Positions 35,633 through 44,690 are shown, numbered from the stretch's first letter. The stretch: DNA of 64,000 bases from Noviherbaspirillum autotrophicum (GCF_000818395.1 NZ_JWJG01000028.1:3913051-3977050); one strand, 5' to 3'. Made by a program: numbers and translations. The notes: a model not told the origin generated them from the sequence alone.

Positions 35633-37117
35633 CTACGCCTTAGCCGATTGCGGCAACTCGGCGACCAGGCGCAACGACACGCTCAGTTCATCAAGCTGAA
35701 AATGCGGGCGCAGGAACGTGACGGCGCGATAGACGCCGGGGCGTCCCGGCACTTCCGACACCTGCACCGCCGCCTCGCGCAACGGATACTGCGCCTTGAC
35801 TTCCTGCGACGCGGAGTCGTCCATCACCACATACTGCGCCAGCCAGTTGTTCAAAAACTGTTCCACGTTGGAGGCGGCAGCGAAGCTGCCGATCTTGTCG
35901 CGCATCATCGACTTCAGGTAATGCGCGATGCGGCAGGAGGCGAAGATGTATTGCAATTGCGCGGACAACACCGCGTTGGCATTGGCAGCATCGGTGTTGT
36001 ACTTTTTGGCGCGCTGCACCGATTGCGCGCCAAAGAATGCGGCGTAATCCGTGTTCTTGCAGTGAACCAGAGGGATAAACCCGAGGTCGCTCAGTTCTTT
36101 TTCGCGGCGGTCGGTGATCGCGATTTCGGTCGGGCACTTCAGCGCAATCTCACCGTCGTCGGTCTTGAATGTGTGCGTTGGCAGGTCTTCCACCAGTCCG
36201 CCGCCTTCCACGCCGCGGATCGCGGCGCACCATCCGAAGTGCTCGAATGCATTAGTCAAGCGTGCGGCAAAGGCATACGCGCTATTCACCCAAAGGTATT
36301 TCTGGTGATCGGTGCCATCCACGTCTTCGACAAATTTGAAACCCTCCACCACCGCACCTTCTTTGGGATGGTAAGGCATGCGCCCCAGGAAGCGCGGCAC
36401 GGTCAGGCCGACATAGCGCGCATCCTCCGATTCGCGGAACGATTTCCACTTGGCGTATTCCAGGGTATCGAACACTTTTGCCAGATCGCGTGGCTTGCCT
36501 AGGTCGGCAAAGGACTCCAGCCCCAGCAGCTCCGGCGAGGCAGCCGAAATGAAGGGTGCGTGCGCAGCCGCGGCCACATGCGACATCTGCTCGATGAAGT
36601 ACATATCTTCCGGCTGGCGCGTGAGCTCATAATCGCCGATCAGCGCGCCGAATGGGGCTCCGCCGAAAGTGCCAAACTCTTCTTCGTACACCTTCTTGAA
36701 CAGCGCGCCCTGATCGAAATCGATGGCGGTGTTGAAGTCACGGACCAGATCCTTCTTGGAAGCGTTGAGCATCTTGATTTTCAGCGTTTCCCCGGTCGAG
36801 GTATGCCTGCACAGATAGTGCAGCCCGCGCCAGGTGCTTTCCAATTGCTGGAATTCCGGTGCATGCAGAATTTCGCTGAGCTGCTCCGAGATGAGGGCAT
36901 CCAATTCGGCAATGCGTGCATCGAGCGTTGCCGACAGGTTGTTCGATACAACGACAGTTCCGTCCATAACCTGAGACACCAACTCGCCGATCAAATCGCG
37001 GGCCCGGGTGCGCTCGCTCTCTGACCGGGCAACCCTGCTCTGGTTAATCACTTGGTCGAGCAAGCTTTCCGACGTCTGCTCCGCATATGCCTGAACGGCT
37101 TGAGCTTGGGCTGCCAT
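35633..37117 (-). CDS. tssC: type VI secretion sheath large subunit TssC
   Basis: The 494-residue protein has the TssC/VipB motifs: F-Q-Q-L-E-S-T-W-R-G-L-H-Y-L near 90, then G-A-L-I-G-D-Y-E and the R-F-L-G-R-M-P-Y region. It forms the contractile sheath with TssB. Its ATG follows the tssB stop by one base, giving balanced expression. Confidence 0.95.
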   Translation of the reverse strand: MAAQAQAVQAYAEQTSESLLDQVINQSRVARSESERTRARDLIGELVSQVMDGTVVVSNNLSATLDARIAELDALISEQLSEILHAPEFQQLESTWRGLHYLCRHTSTGETLKIKMLNASKKDLVRDFNTAIDFDQGALFKKVYEEEFGTFGGAPFGALIGDYELTRQPEDMYFIEQMSHVAAAAHAPFISAASPELLGLESFADLGKPRDLAKVFDTLEYAKWKSFRESEDARYVGLTVPRFLGRMPYHPKEGAVVEGFKFVEDVDGTDHQKYLWVNSAYAFAARLTNAFEHFGWCAAIRGVEGGGLVEDLPTHTFKTDDGEIALKCPTEIAITDRREKELSDLGFIPLVHCKNTDYAAFFGAQSVQRAKKYNTDAANANAVLSAQLQYIFASCRIAHYLKSMMRDKIGSFAAASNVEQFLNNWLAQYVVMDDSASQEVKAQYPLREAAVQVSEVPGRPGVYRAVTFLRPHFQLDELSVSLRLVAELPQSAKA

Positions 37118-37118
37118 A

Positions 37119-37628
37119 TCAGTCCTCCGTGCGCTTGGCTTCGTCGCCGAGCCGTTTCAGTTTCTCGGTATTGGCCAGCACTTCACTCAATACGTCTTCC
37201 AGCTTGTCGTTCGCGGCGAGCTTGTTGCGCAAGTCCGATAACTTGGTGCGGGCATCGAGCAACTTGCGCAGTGGCTCCACCTGCTGCACCACGGACTCCG
37301 GCCGAAAATCTTCGATCGACTTGAACGTAAGGCCGACTGCAAATTCACCACCTTGATTGCTGAGCGTGTTTTTTACGCGACATGCGGTTCTCGGGGCGAG
37401 GCCCTTCATCACGTCGTCGAAATTGTCCATATCGACGCTGACGAATTTGCGTTCTTTCAGCCTCGGCAGTGGATTCGCGGAAGTTCCGGAAAAATCGCCC
37501 ATTACGCCGACAACAAACGGAATCTCCTTTTGCTCGATGGCGTCGCCAATTTCGACGTCATAGGTCAGTTGTACCCGGGGGGGGCGCACGCGCTGCAGCT
37601 TCTTCTGCACGCTTTCTTTCTTGGACAT
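37119..37628 (-). CDS. tssB: type VI secretion sheath small subunit TssB
   Basis: The 169-residue protein has the TssB/VipA motifs R-V-Q-L-T-Y-D-V-E near 20, F-V-V-G-V-M-G-D-F-S-G near 40, and L-T-F-K-S-I-E-D-F-R-P in the middle. It pairs with TssC in the sheath. An AAGGAA ribosome site precedes the ATG, and it is adjacent to tssC. Confidence 0.95.
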   Translation of the reverse strand: MSKKESVQKKLQRVRPPRVQLTYDVEIGDAIEQKEIPFVVGVMGDFSGTSANPLPRLKERKFVSVDMDNFDDVMKGLAPRTACRVKNTLSNQGGEFAVGLTFKSIEDFRPESVVQQVEPLRKLLDARTKLSDLRNKLAANDKLEDVLSEVLANTEKLKRLGDEAKRTED

Positions 37629-37676
37629 GGGTATTCCTTCCAGTGGAAAAATCAGAATGAAGTGAGGTGCGCTGGT

Positions 37677-38318
37677 TTACTTCAGCGACTTGAACGGATC
37701 GGCGACGTCCGCACCGGCTTGTGTTTGGACGACGGTGCGCGTGGGAGCGGCGCGCTTCGCTTTTCGCGGCGTCGGGCGGCTGGCAGGCCGGCTCTCGGCT
37801 GCGGGCGCAGGGACGAGTACTTTCTCGCCAAGCACGGCACGCAGGGAATCCGTCAAGTTTTCCGCCTCGACGCGTACGTTCGAGTTCACGGCATTTAACG
37901 AACGCAATCCCACCACGGAGTTCGAGGCGATACGCAAGCCCGAAACGACCAGCAGACTCTTTGCCTCCTGGTTCGCGGAGTCGCGCTGAAGTGCTTCATT
38001 CGCCGCCTGAATGGTGGCTGGATAGTCCCCTTCATCGAACGATATTTTTGCCATTTTCATCCATGGGAGCACGCTGGTTGGATTTTCCTTGGCCGCTTGA
38101 TTAAGGAGGGAAATTGCCTTGTCTCGCTGCCCAGCGGAAAGCGCGGTATCAGCTTCCTTGCTCAAGGATTCAAGTTGCGCCTGAGCGCGATCAGAATTAA
38201 TTGTCGTAGTGCAACCAACCACCAAAGTAAGGCAAAGCGCAGGGATGGCAAAAAAACGCTTTCCATTAAAACGACAAGAACTGCGTCGGCCGGTGAAGTT
38301 CATCATGGATATTTTCAT
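37677..38318 (-). CDS. TPR-repeat lipoprotein heading the T6SS minus arm
   Basis: The 213-residue protein has a basic N-terminus, a hydrophobic stretch (about 22-35) and a lipobox L-V-V-G-C36, so it should be a lipoprotein. Two or three TPR motifs (about 50-125) follow, e.g. A-I-S-L-L-N-Q-A-A-K-E-N-P, then a low-complexity R/P/A-rich tail. It is the first gene of the operon, 48 bases before tssB. Related loci carry such a protein here, but its role (envelope docking or assembly) is not established. The start is either 38318 or the ATG at 38306-38303. Confidence 0.8.
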   Translation of the reverse strand: MKISMMNFTGRRSSCRFNGKRFFAIPALCLTLVVGCTTTINSDRAQAQLESLSKEADTALSAGQRDKAISLLNQAAKENPTSVLPWMKMAKISFDEGDYPATIQAANEALQRDSANQEAKSLLVVSGLRIASNSVVGLRSLNAVNSNVRVEAENLTDSLRAVLGEKVLVPAPAAESRPASRPTPRKAKRAAPTRTVVQTQAGADVADPFKSLK

Positions 38319-38520
38319 TGAAGTGAGGTCACGGTTAGCAAAGAACGCAGCGGCATCAGCTCGTTGCTACGTTCATAAACGGCTGCTTCTGCAAACTACC
38401 AATCAGAAACAATTATCAAACATTCAATTATCACATTTGCAATGTTTCATATATACTAACTTAATAATTGTGAAAAAGACAATTTCTTTTTTGATATCTG
38501 ATCTTTAGTCCGGACAAGAA
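38319..38520. promoter_or_regulatory. divergent T6SS promoter region with repeated AATTATCA motif
   Basis: This AT-rich 202-base gap separates the two T6SS arms. CAATTATCA occurs at 38410-38418 and 38425-38433 (15-base period), with a near-copy inverted at 38462-38470 (TAATAATTG). A plausible plus-strand promoter is TTATCA (38428-38433), 18 bases, TATACT (38452-38457). Read on the minus strand, the repeats form extended -10-like TGTGATAAT elements, so they may be promoter parts rather than regulator sites. Confidence 0.55.
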
Positions 38521-39201
38521 ATGGCGAAAAACGCAGACGAACGGTGTTTTTGGACCGATTTAGTTAAAAAACTGCAACCTTGTGTAACAAAAGAGAATTT
38601 TCCGGAGCGGACACGCCGCTCCCTTTCATTATTGTTTTGCAGCATTTTTCTTGCGGCTTGCGGAACCCTCCGGACCACAACAGACAAGGTGGCGCAAATT
38701 GCGCTAGATGCAGTCGGCGTCAATACCTCTCAAAAATCAGCCGCGAATGGCAGTGCCAGAACCATCAGGATGCATTTGGATGCCTCAAGGAATCTCAACG
38801 CCGATGACAATGGAAATGGATTGTCAGCAATCGTCCGACTGTACAAGCTGAAAGACATCAATACCTTTCTCGCCGCGCCACACTCGGTGTTCGGCCATAT
38901 CGAGCGAGAAAAAGAGAGCTTCGGCGCCGACTTGATGGATGTCCGCGAATTGACGCTCGCGCCAGGTCAACGGCTGGATCTGGCCGAGAAAATGACCGAC
39001 GAAATGGCATACCTCGGTGTGGTGACGCTGTTTCGCTCGCCAGACAGAAAGCGCTGGCGCTTCGCATTCGGTGTCGCTGCGGCCGAAGCAACGGACATCA
39101 CCTTGGGCCTGCACGCCTGTGCAATGACCGCCACGAGCATGGCGCCTTCGGGCATGACGTTGAACGATACTGCCCTGCTGTCTTCAGTTAAATGCAACTA
39201 A
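38521..39201 (+). CDS. tssJ: type VI secretion lipoprotein TssJ
   Basis: The 226-residue outer-membrane lipoprotein has a hydrophobic signal (about 34-46) ending in the lipobox L-A-A-C47. It is followed by the TssJ beta-sandwich with L-N-A-D-D-N-G-N-G-L-S-A-I-V-R-L-Y-K-L near 92. TssJ anchors the TssL/M membrane complex to the outer membrane. The 33 residues before the signal core are unusually long; no later in-frame ATG would keep the signal, so 38521 is kept. Its normal partner TssM is not in the window. Confidence 0.9.
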   Translation: MAKNADERCFWTDLVKKLQPCVTKENFPERTRRSLSLLFCSIFLAACGTLRTTTDKVAQIALDAVGVNTSQKSAANGSARTIRMHLDASRNLNADDNGNGLSAIVRLYKLKDINTFLAAPHSVFGHIEREKESFGADLMDVRELTLAPGQRLDLAEKMTDEMAYLGVVTLFRSPDRKRWRFAFGVAAAEATDITLGLHACAMTATSMAPSGMTLNDTALLSSVKCN

Positions 39202-39237
39202 TCCGGTAGCCATCTCTACCTTTTCTTCGAAAATCCA

Positions 39238-40587
39238 ATGAACTATCCGTCAAAAATTCTCTGGGGCGAAGGCTTGTTCCTGCGCCCGCAGCATTTCCAG
39301 CGCCAGGACCGGTACCATGAAGCCCGGTTGATCGAATTCGGCCGCGCGGCCCATCCCTATTTATGGGGAATCCGCAGCCTGAAGTTCGACATGGATGCCC
39401 TTGCGTCCGGGGTGCTGCGCATTGCGGAAGTCAGCGCCATCCTCCCCGATGGCGAAAGCGTCAATGCACCTGGCGGAGACGACCTGCCTGCCCCCATCGA
39501 CCTGACAACCCTAGATCACTACGGTAACGGCGTCGTATTCCACCTGGCCTTACCCTATCTGCGCGATCTCGGCCCGAATTTTTCCGTGTGCATGAACGAG
39601 GCAGGCCAAGTCTTTCGCTATCATCAGCATGACGAACCCGCCCCTGATCTCTATACCAATGCGATCGAGTCGACAGTATCCATCCTGAAGAAGTCGGTAC
39701 GCATCCTGTCGGACCGCGACAACCGTGAACAATACGTCTCCCTGCCATTGGCCCGCGTACGCTCCACCAGTTCCGGCGGATATGAACTGGATGAAAACTT
39801 CATTCCGCCCGTCGTCAGCATCCAGTCATGCCTCCCTCTGTACCAGATGGTGCGTCGGCTGATCGAAATCCTGCAGGCAAAAGCACATGCGCTCTACGAC
39901 TACCACCGGGAACCCTCCTTGAATATCGTCGAATTCCGCTCCGGCGATGTCGCATCATTCTGGTTGCTCCATACCGTCAACACGGCGTGCGCCACGCTGC
40001 AGCACCTGTTCCGCCATCCTGGCCTGCATCCCGAGCGGCAGTTCCAGGAATTGCTTCGCCTCGCGGGGCAATTGCTGACCTTTTCAAAGACATACAGCCT
40101 TTCTGACCTGCCGGTCTACCACCATGCCGCCCCAGGACCTGAATTCCTGAAGCTGGATCAGATCATCCGGGAACTGCTGGAAACAGTCATCTCGTCGCGC
40201 TACTTCTCGGTCATGCTGACGGAATCCAAGCCAGCGTTCCACCTTGGGCGCCTGGATTCGGAAAAAGCCGCGAGCAATGCTGCCTACTACCTCGGGGTGA
40301 CGGCGGATATGCCGCCTGCCGATCTGGTGGAAGCCGTCCCTCAGCGCTTCAAGGTTGGCGCACCGGATGATGTGGAAAAGATGGTGTCATCGGCCATGCC
40401 CGGCGTTCGCCTGATGGCCGCCCCGCAAGTTCCTGCGCCAATCCCGGTACGCCCCGGCTGCTACTACTTTTCGATCGAACCGCACGGTTCGCTCTATGAA
40501 CGCATGATCCAGTCTGGTTCGATCATGATCTATACAACCGCAGGTTTTAGGAACCTGAAGCTCGAACTATTCGCCGTGACGCAATGA
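39238..40587 (+). CDS. tssK: type VI secretion baseplate adaptor TssK
   Basis: The 449-residue protein opens with the TssK signature I-L-W-G-E-G-L-F-L-R-P-Q-H-F-Q and continues with Y-L-W-G-I near 45, of family length. TssK trimers connect the baseplate wedges to TssL/M in the membrane. Its stop overlaps the tssL start by ATGA. Confidence 0.95.
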   Translation: MNYPSKILWGEGLFLRPQHFQRQDRYHEARLIEFGRAAHPYLWGIRSLKFDMDALASGVLRIAEVSAILPDGESVNAPGGDDLPAPIDLTTLDHYGNGVVFHLALPYLRDLGPNFSVCMNEAGQVFRYHQHDEPAPDLYTNAIESTVSILKKSVRILSDRDNREQYVSLPLARVRSTSSGGYELDENFIPPVVSIQSCLPLYQMVRRLIEILQAKAHALYDYHREPSLNIVEFRSGDVASFWLLHTVNTACATLQHLFRHPGLHPERQFQELLRLAGQLLTFSKTYSLSDLPVYHHAAPGPEFLKLDQIIRELLETVISSRYFSVMLTESKPAFHLGRLDSEKAASNAAYYLGVTADMPPADLVEAVPQRFKVGAPDDVEKMVSSAMPGVRLMAAPQVPAPIPVRPGCYYFSIEPHGSLYERMIQSGSIMIYTTAGFRNLKLELFAVTQ

Positions 40588-41378
40588 ATGCCACCACACT
40601 TTCCCCTGCCACTATGAACCGTGCACCGTCGCTGTACACCGAGGACACTATGCTGCGGCAAGATCCACTCGTCGGATCTCGTACGCTGCTCGATCTGATG
40701 CACGACGGTTTTTATCTCTTGCTGTTGCTTAAGAACCGACACATGCCGGTTGATGCGGAGCGATTCACGGCACAGGTATGCCGCTTTCTCGACAACTTCG
40801 AACGTAATGCACACGCATTGGACGTTTCGGTGGACGATGTATACGCCTCCAAATACGCTTTTTGCGCGGCGCTCGACGAAACCATCCTGTCATCCGACAT
40901 CGCTATTCGAGACGTTTGGGAACGGGCGCCATTGCAGCTGACGCTGTTCGGCGACCAGCTCGCCGGCGAAAACTTTTATGTCAAGCTGGAGGAAATCCGG
41001 CACCGCGGCCAGGCCAGCATACAAACGCTGGAAGTCTTCTACATGTGCCTGCTGACGGGATTTCAGGGAAAGTACATGCTGGAGAGCAAAGAGAAACTGA
41101 ACTATCTGATTGCGACGCTGGACAAGGAAATCGCCCATCTGAAAGGAAAGCGGGCCCAGTTTGCACCGCACTGGAAGTCGTCCGACAACATCGCGCACCT
41201 GATGAGGGCCGAAATTCCGATGTGGGTCATCGTTTCAGCGCTAGCGCTGCTTGGTGCCATGGTCTATGCAGGCCTGAACTGGCTGCTATCCGCGCATACC
41301 AACACGGTACTTGCCCCTTACTTCGACATCATCAAGCTCGCGCCCAAGGTTGCCAATATCACGATCAGCCTGCCCTGA
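40584..41378 (+). CDS. tssL: type VI secretion membrane protein TssL (DotU, short form)
   Basis: The 264-residue protein has the DotU domain: D-L-M-H-D-G-F-Y-L-L-L-L near 33, K-Y-A-F-C-A-A-L-D-E, F-Y-M-C-L-L-T-G-F-Q-G-K-Y near 150, and one C-terminal transmembrane helix (about 211-235). There is no OmpA-like peptidoglycan-binding extension, so wall anchoring would have to come from another protein. The first 20 residues are variable and an internal ATG at codon 11 or 23 is possible. Confidence 0.92.
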   Translation: MNATTLSPATMNRAPSLYTEDTMLRQDPLVGSRTLLDLMHDGFYLLLLLKNRHMPVDAERFTAQVCRFLDNFERNAHALDVSVDDVYASKYAFCAALDETILSSDIAIRDVWERAPLQLTLFGDQLAGENFYVKLEEIRHRGQASIQTLEVFYMCLLTGFQGKYMLESKEKLNYLIATLDKEIAHLKGKRAQFAPHWKSSDNIAHLMRAEIPMWVIVSALALLGAMVYAGLNWLLSAHTNTVLAPYFDIIKLAPKVANITISLP

Positions 41379-41411
41379 TCGCTGGCTTCGTCCACCATCG
41401 GTTTATAGAAG

Positions 41412-43937
41412 ATGAACAGCCCTTTCAGTTCAGACTTTTCACCATCACTCGCCACGCCCCCCGATCTGAGGGGCGCTAGCCTTCCAGCGCAGCTGCACGG
41501 TCTGTCGCAGCATTCCCGCTTGATATCCTTGGAAACCGCACTCGGCCCGGATGCACTGATTGCAGTGAGCTTTACCGGGCGCGAAGCCATGTCCGGGCTG
41601 TTTCGCTTCGATGTCGATTGCCTGGCCACTTCAGCGCATCGCAGGCTCGGAGCGTTGAACGGAGAAGAAGCCAGCCTGCGCATACGGCTTGCTGATGGCA
41701 GCAGGCGCGCATTTCACGGTATCGTGACGGCGGTCAGCCAACTCGGAAGCGACGGTTCGCTGAGTCGATACCGATTAAGGCTTGAACCCTGGCTGCACGC
41801 GCTCACGCTGCGCCGAGACAGTTACGTATTCCAGGATAAAACCGTGCTCGAGATCATCGACGAGGTGTTCCGGGATTACCCGCTTGCGAATTATCGCTTC
41901 GACGTCAGCACGCCGCTTCCCAAGCGTTCCGTCACGATGCAATATCGGGAGTCGGATTACCTGTTCGTTACGCGCCTGCTTGCTGAAGAGGGCTTGAACT
42001 TCTATATCTGCCATGATGCCGGCGGCGCTCATTTGGAAAAGAAAGCAGTGGCCCTGCATGCACGGCACTGTGTCGTCGTGTTTGACGACAATGCCGCGCT
42101 GGCGCAATGTGCACAGCGCCAAGTACGTTTGCATCGCACCGATGCCACCGAGCCGCACGACACGATAACGCTATTTGCGCAACGACGCGAAGTAAAGGCA
42201 AACACGACTGCATTGTCCAGCTGGGATTACAAGGGCTTGAGTGCGCATGACGCAGAAGATCAAGCGACACTCGGCGCACAACAGCTGCCGCCGCTGGAAC
42301 TATATGAAGGACGGGGCGCCTATCGCTATTCCGGCCCTGACGAGAGTGCGCGCATAGCCCGTGCCCGCGCCGAATCGCTTGCCATGCAATACCAGCTTTG
42401 TCATGGCGAGAGTTCGGTTCGCGCATTTTCCATCGGCTGCTGGTTCGAATTGGCCGGCCATCCAGCATGCGAACAGGCCGAATATGTCGTGCTTTCAATT
42501 GAGCATCAAGGAGCCAACAATCTGTCATCGCATGACACCGGGCTACTGGAACGAAGCACGGCCGAAGCCGGCACCTACTGCAATCATTTCACTTGCGTTT
42601 CCCGAGCAACGCCCATTCGTCCTGTCGGCTTGCCCTCAAAGCCAACTGCCGGCGGCCCGCAAGTGGCGCTAGTAGTCGGCGTGGCAAACGAGGAAATTAC
42701 CACGGAGCGTGATCATCGCATCAAGGTGCAGTTTCCGTGGCAACGCGGCGAGTTGCCAGCCAACGGCCAGCTCGATCATCCTGCAACCTCGAATGCTTCC
42801 GGCAATGAGGCTGCGGGGACTTGGGTGCGCCTGGCCGAGCCTGCCGCCGGTGCAAACTGGGGCAGCAACTTCATTGCCCGTATTGGACAGGAGGTGATGG
42901 TCGATTTCATCGATGGAGATATCGATCGGCCCGTGGTTGTCGGCCAGCTCTACAACGACACCGATGCACCTCCGTATCACGGCGCCGATAATCATCCTGC
43001 CGCCTTGGCCGGAATCCGCACGAAAGAATATGGAGCAAGCGGATGCAACCATTGGGTGATCGACGACAGCCCGCGGCAACTACGCCAGTCGCTCGCGTCT
43101 TCATATGCGACAAGCCAGTTGAATCTCGGGTACCTGATCCGGCAGAACGGCAACATGCGCAGTGCATTTCGTGGAACGGGCTTTGAGTTGGTATCCGATG
43201 CATGGGGCACGCTACGCGCAATGCGAGGGCTCTTCATCTCCACCGCACAAAAAGGCGGTGCTGCCTCTACTCAACTCGACACACAAGAAGCACAAGGCCG
43301 GCTGGCCCGCGCCGCCGATCTGGCAAAGGCATTGTCTAGCGCAGCCGGGCAGCACCAGGCGCTGCCCTCCTCTTCTGCCGATGGTATCCGGCAGCTGATC
43401 AATACAGCCGCGGCTACCCATCAGACCGATGGGCAGAGCGCCGCATCGTTCGCGCAACCGATTACGCTGCTCGACAGCCAGGCTGCTGTCATGGCGGCCA
43501 CGCCGGCCTCCTCCGTAGCGCTGGCAGGCCAGGATCTCAGCTTGACCTCTGCGTCGGCGCTGCGCATGAGCGCGAAGCAAGCCGTTTCCGTGGCAGCGGC
43601 TCATGCCACATCCCTGTTTACCGGAACCGGCGGCGTGAAAGTCATCGCTGCCAAGGAGCCGGTTTCCATTCGCGCTCATACGGGAGCGGTGGATGCGCTG
43701 GCGGAGCGTGCGCTGATCGTCACCTCCAGCAATGGCAGCATCAAAATTCAGGCCAAACAGGAGATCCTGGTGGCATCAGGCGGCGGATATATCAAGCTGG
43801 CAGGGATGGATATTGACATCCACTGCCCCTCGTCAGTGACGGTCAAGGGAAGTACGCATGACTTTCTTGGTGCTGAAGCTCAAATTGCAACAATGCATAC
43901 GTTTCCGGACTCAGAACTGGCCACCCCGGCACTGTAG
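41412..43937 (+). CDS. vgrG: type VI secretion spike protein VgrG (TssI)
   Basis: The 841-residue protein combines the gp27-like base (about 35-380), the gp5 OB-fold (V-V-G-V-A-N-E-E-I near 420, then H-R-I-K-V-Q-F-P-W) and the beta-helix spike. A DUF2345 region (about 590-830) follows, with S-N-G-S-I-K-I-Q-A-K-Q-E-I near the end. There is no catalytic extension after DUF2345, so it is a structural VgrG that would carry effectors through adaptors or a PAAR tip. It is last in the plus arm, 33 bases after tssL. Confidence 0.94.
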   Translation: MNSPFSSDFSPSLATPPDLRGASLPAQLHGLSQHSRLISLETALGPDALIAVSFTGREAMSGLFRFDVDCLATSAHRRLGALNGEEASLRIRLADGSRRAFHGIVTAVSQLGSDGSLSRYRLRLEPWLHALTLRRDSYVFQDKTVLEIIDEVFRDYPLANYRFDVSTPLPKRSVTMQYRESDYLFVTRLLAEEGLNFYICHDAGGAHLEKKAVALHARHCVVVFDDNAALAQCAQRQVRLHRTDATEPHDTITLFAQRREVKANTTALSSWDYKGLSAHDAEDQATLGAQQLPPLELYEGRGAYRYSGPDESARIARARAESLAMQYQLCHGESSVRAFSIGCWFELAGHPACEQAEYVVLSIEHQGANNLSSHDTGLLERSTAEAGTYCNHFTCVSRATPIRPVGLPSKPTAGGPQVALVVGVANEEITTERDHRIKVQFPWQRGELPANGQLDHPATSNASGNEAAGTWVRLAEPAAGANWGSNFIARIGQEVMVDFIDGDIDRPVVVGQLYNDTDAPPYHGADNHPAALAGIRTKEYGASGCNHWVIDDSPRQLRQSLASSYATSQLNLGYLIRQNGNMRSAFRGTGFELVSDAWGTLRAMRGLFISTAQKGGAASTQLDTQEAQGRLARAADLAKALSSAAGQHQALPSSSADGIRQLINTAAATHQTDGQSAASFAQPITLLDSQAAVMAATPASSVALAGQDLSLTSASALRMSAKQAVSVAAAHATSLFTGTGGVKVIAAKEPVSIRAHTGAVDALAERALIVTSSNGSIKIQAKQEILVASGGGYIKLAGMDIDIHCPSSVTVKGSTHDFLGAEAQIATMHTFPDSELATPAL

Positions 43938-43968
43938 CAGCTTGCAAAGGATGGAATAGACCAGCGCT

Positions 43969-43988
43969 TTCCGGCATAAGCGCCGGAA
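43969..43988 (+). terminator. weak hairpin after vgrG
   Basis: TTCCGGC (43969-43975) pairs with GCCGGAA (43982-43988) around ATAAGC, about 30 bases after the vgrG stop. It lacks a T-run, so it is a probable but weak terminator of the tssJKL-vgrG operon. Confidence 0.5.
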
Positions 43989-44039
43989 TAGTCTCAATTC
44001 GATCAATGACTCATTCCGCGTTGCAGCATAGAGAATTTA

Positions 44040-44105
44040 CAATATTAGCCAGGTAATCAATTTATATTACAAATTTAGTAACAAATTGAAACGATGCTAA
44101 TATTG
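44040..44105. repeat. perfect 10-bp inverted repeat, 46-base AT-rich spacer
   Basis: CAATATTAGC (44040-44049) and GCTAATATTG (44096-44105) are exact inverted copies. The spacer is almost all A/T with inner near-repeats (AAATTTAG, AAATTGAAA). It could be paired regulator sites upstream of the 142-residue gene. Confidence 0.5.
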
Positions 44106-44261
44106 CGAAAAATTGACAACAAGAAAACTTTCTAAGTTGCTACTCGCATTCGGTTTTACTTCCGCATTCCTCTGGCAAGCCACTTGTACCTGATCGGGCC
44201 AAGCACCAAGGGGATAGGCGGGTTTGTCGTATTTGATCTGCTTATGCCTGGAGACTGGAGT

Positions 44262-44690
44262 ATGGATCACATCCCCTTTACAAAGATATCGATCGAGGAA
44301 GCGAGAGCGGCCCTGCAGAATGACGGCATGCCGGGCCGCATCCTGCCGCAGATAGCGACACTTTGGGAAACTAGGCGCAAGCCTCAGCATGCCGCCGTTC
44401 AGGATCTGGCGACGCATACCTTTAAATGGCTGGCGACACTGCCCAAAGAAAGCCGCCCCACTGCGCTCTCCATGAAGTTTCCACGTATCGCAAACCGGCT
44501 AGCCGAGGTTTGGAAGCGTCCATTGCAATGCGAGCGCTACCTTGATGAATTGATGATCGACCGCCGTGGCGGCCGCCAGGGGTTTCCATCTGATGTCGCG
44601 GCCGATATCGCCAGGCTCAAGTTGCACTTCATGGCCACCAGTAACAGCGTGCGCTTTGGCGTATGGGGCGACAGGATTGGGCTGGATTGA
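44262..44690 (+). CDS. conserved-looking protein of unknown function, 142 aa
   Basis: The 142-residue soluble protein is rich in Arg and helical. Recognisable stretches are I-L-P-Q-I-A-T-L-W-E-T-R-R-K-P, L-S-M-K-F-P-R-I-A-N-R-L-A-E and R-P-L-Q-C-E-R-Y-L-D-E-L-M-I-D-R-R. It has no signal, membrane segment or known catalytic motif. The ATG at 44262 with GGAG close upstream is preferred over a TTG at 44184. It sits directly after vgrG in the same direction, across an AT-rich gap with its own inverted repeat. A T6SS-linked role is possible from position only; it may equally be a conserved housekeeping protein. Confidence 0.7.
   Translation: MDHIPFTKISIEEARAALQNDGMPGRILPQIATLWETRRKPQHAAVQDLATHTFKWLATLPKESRPTALSMKFPRIANRLAEVWKRPLQCERYLDELMIDRRGGRQGFPSDVAADIARLKLHFMATSNSVRFGVWGDRIGLD

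Larger units (their letters stand above)
43938..44261. other. AT-rich intergenic region downstream of vgrG
   Basis: A 324-base region, the most AT-rich of the window around 44030-44135. It holds a short hairpin after vgrG (43969-43988), a perfect 10-bp inverted repeat (44040-44049 with 44096-44105) and an isolated TTGACA (44113-44118) without a good -10. No gene was found. Confidence 0.55.
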
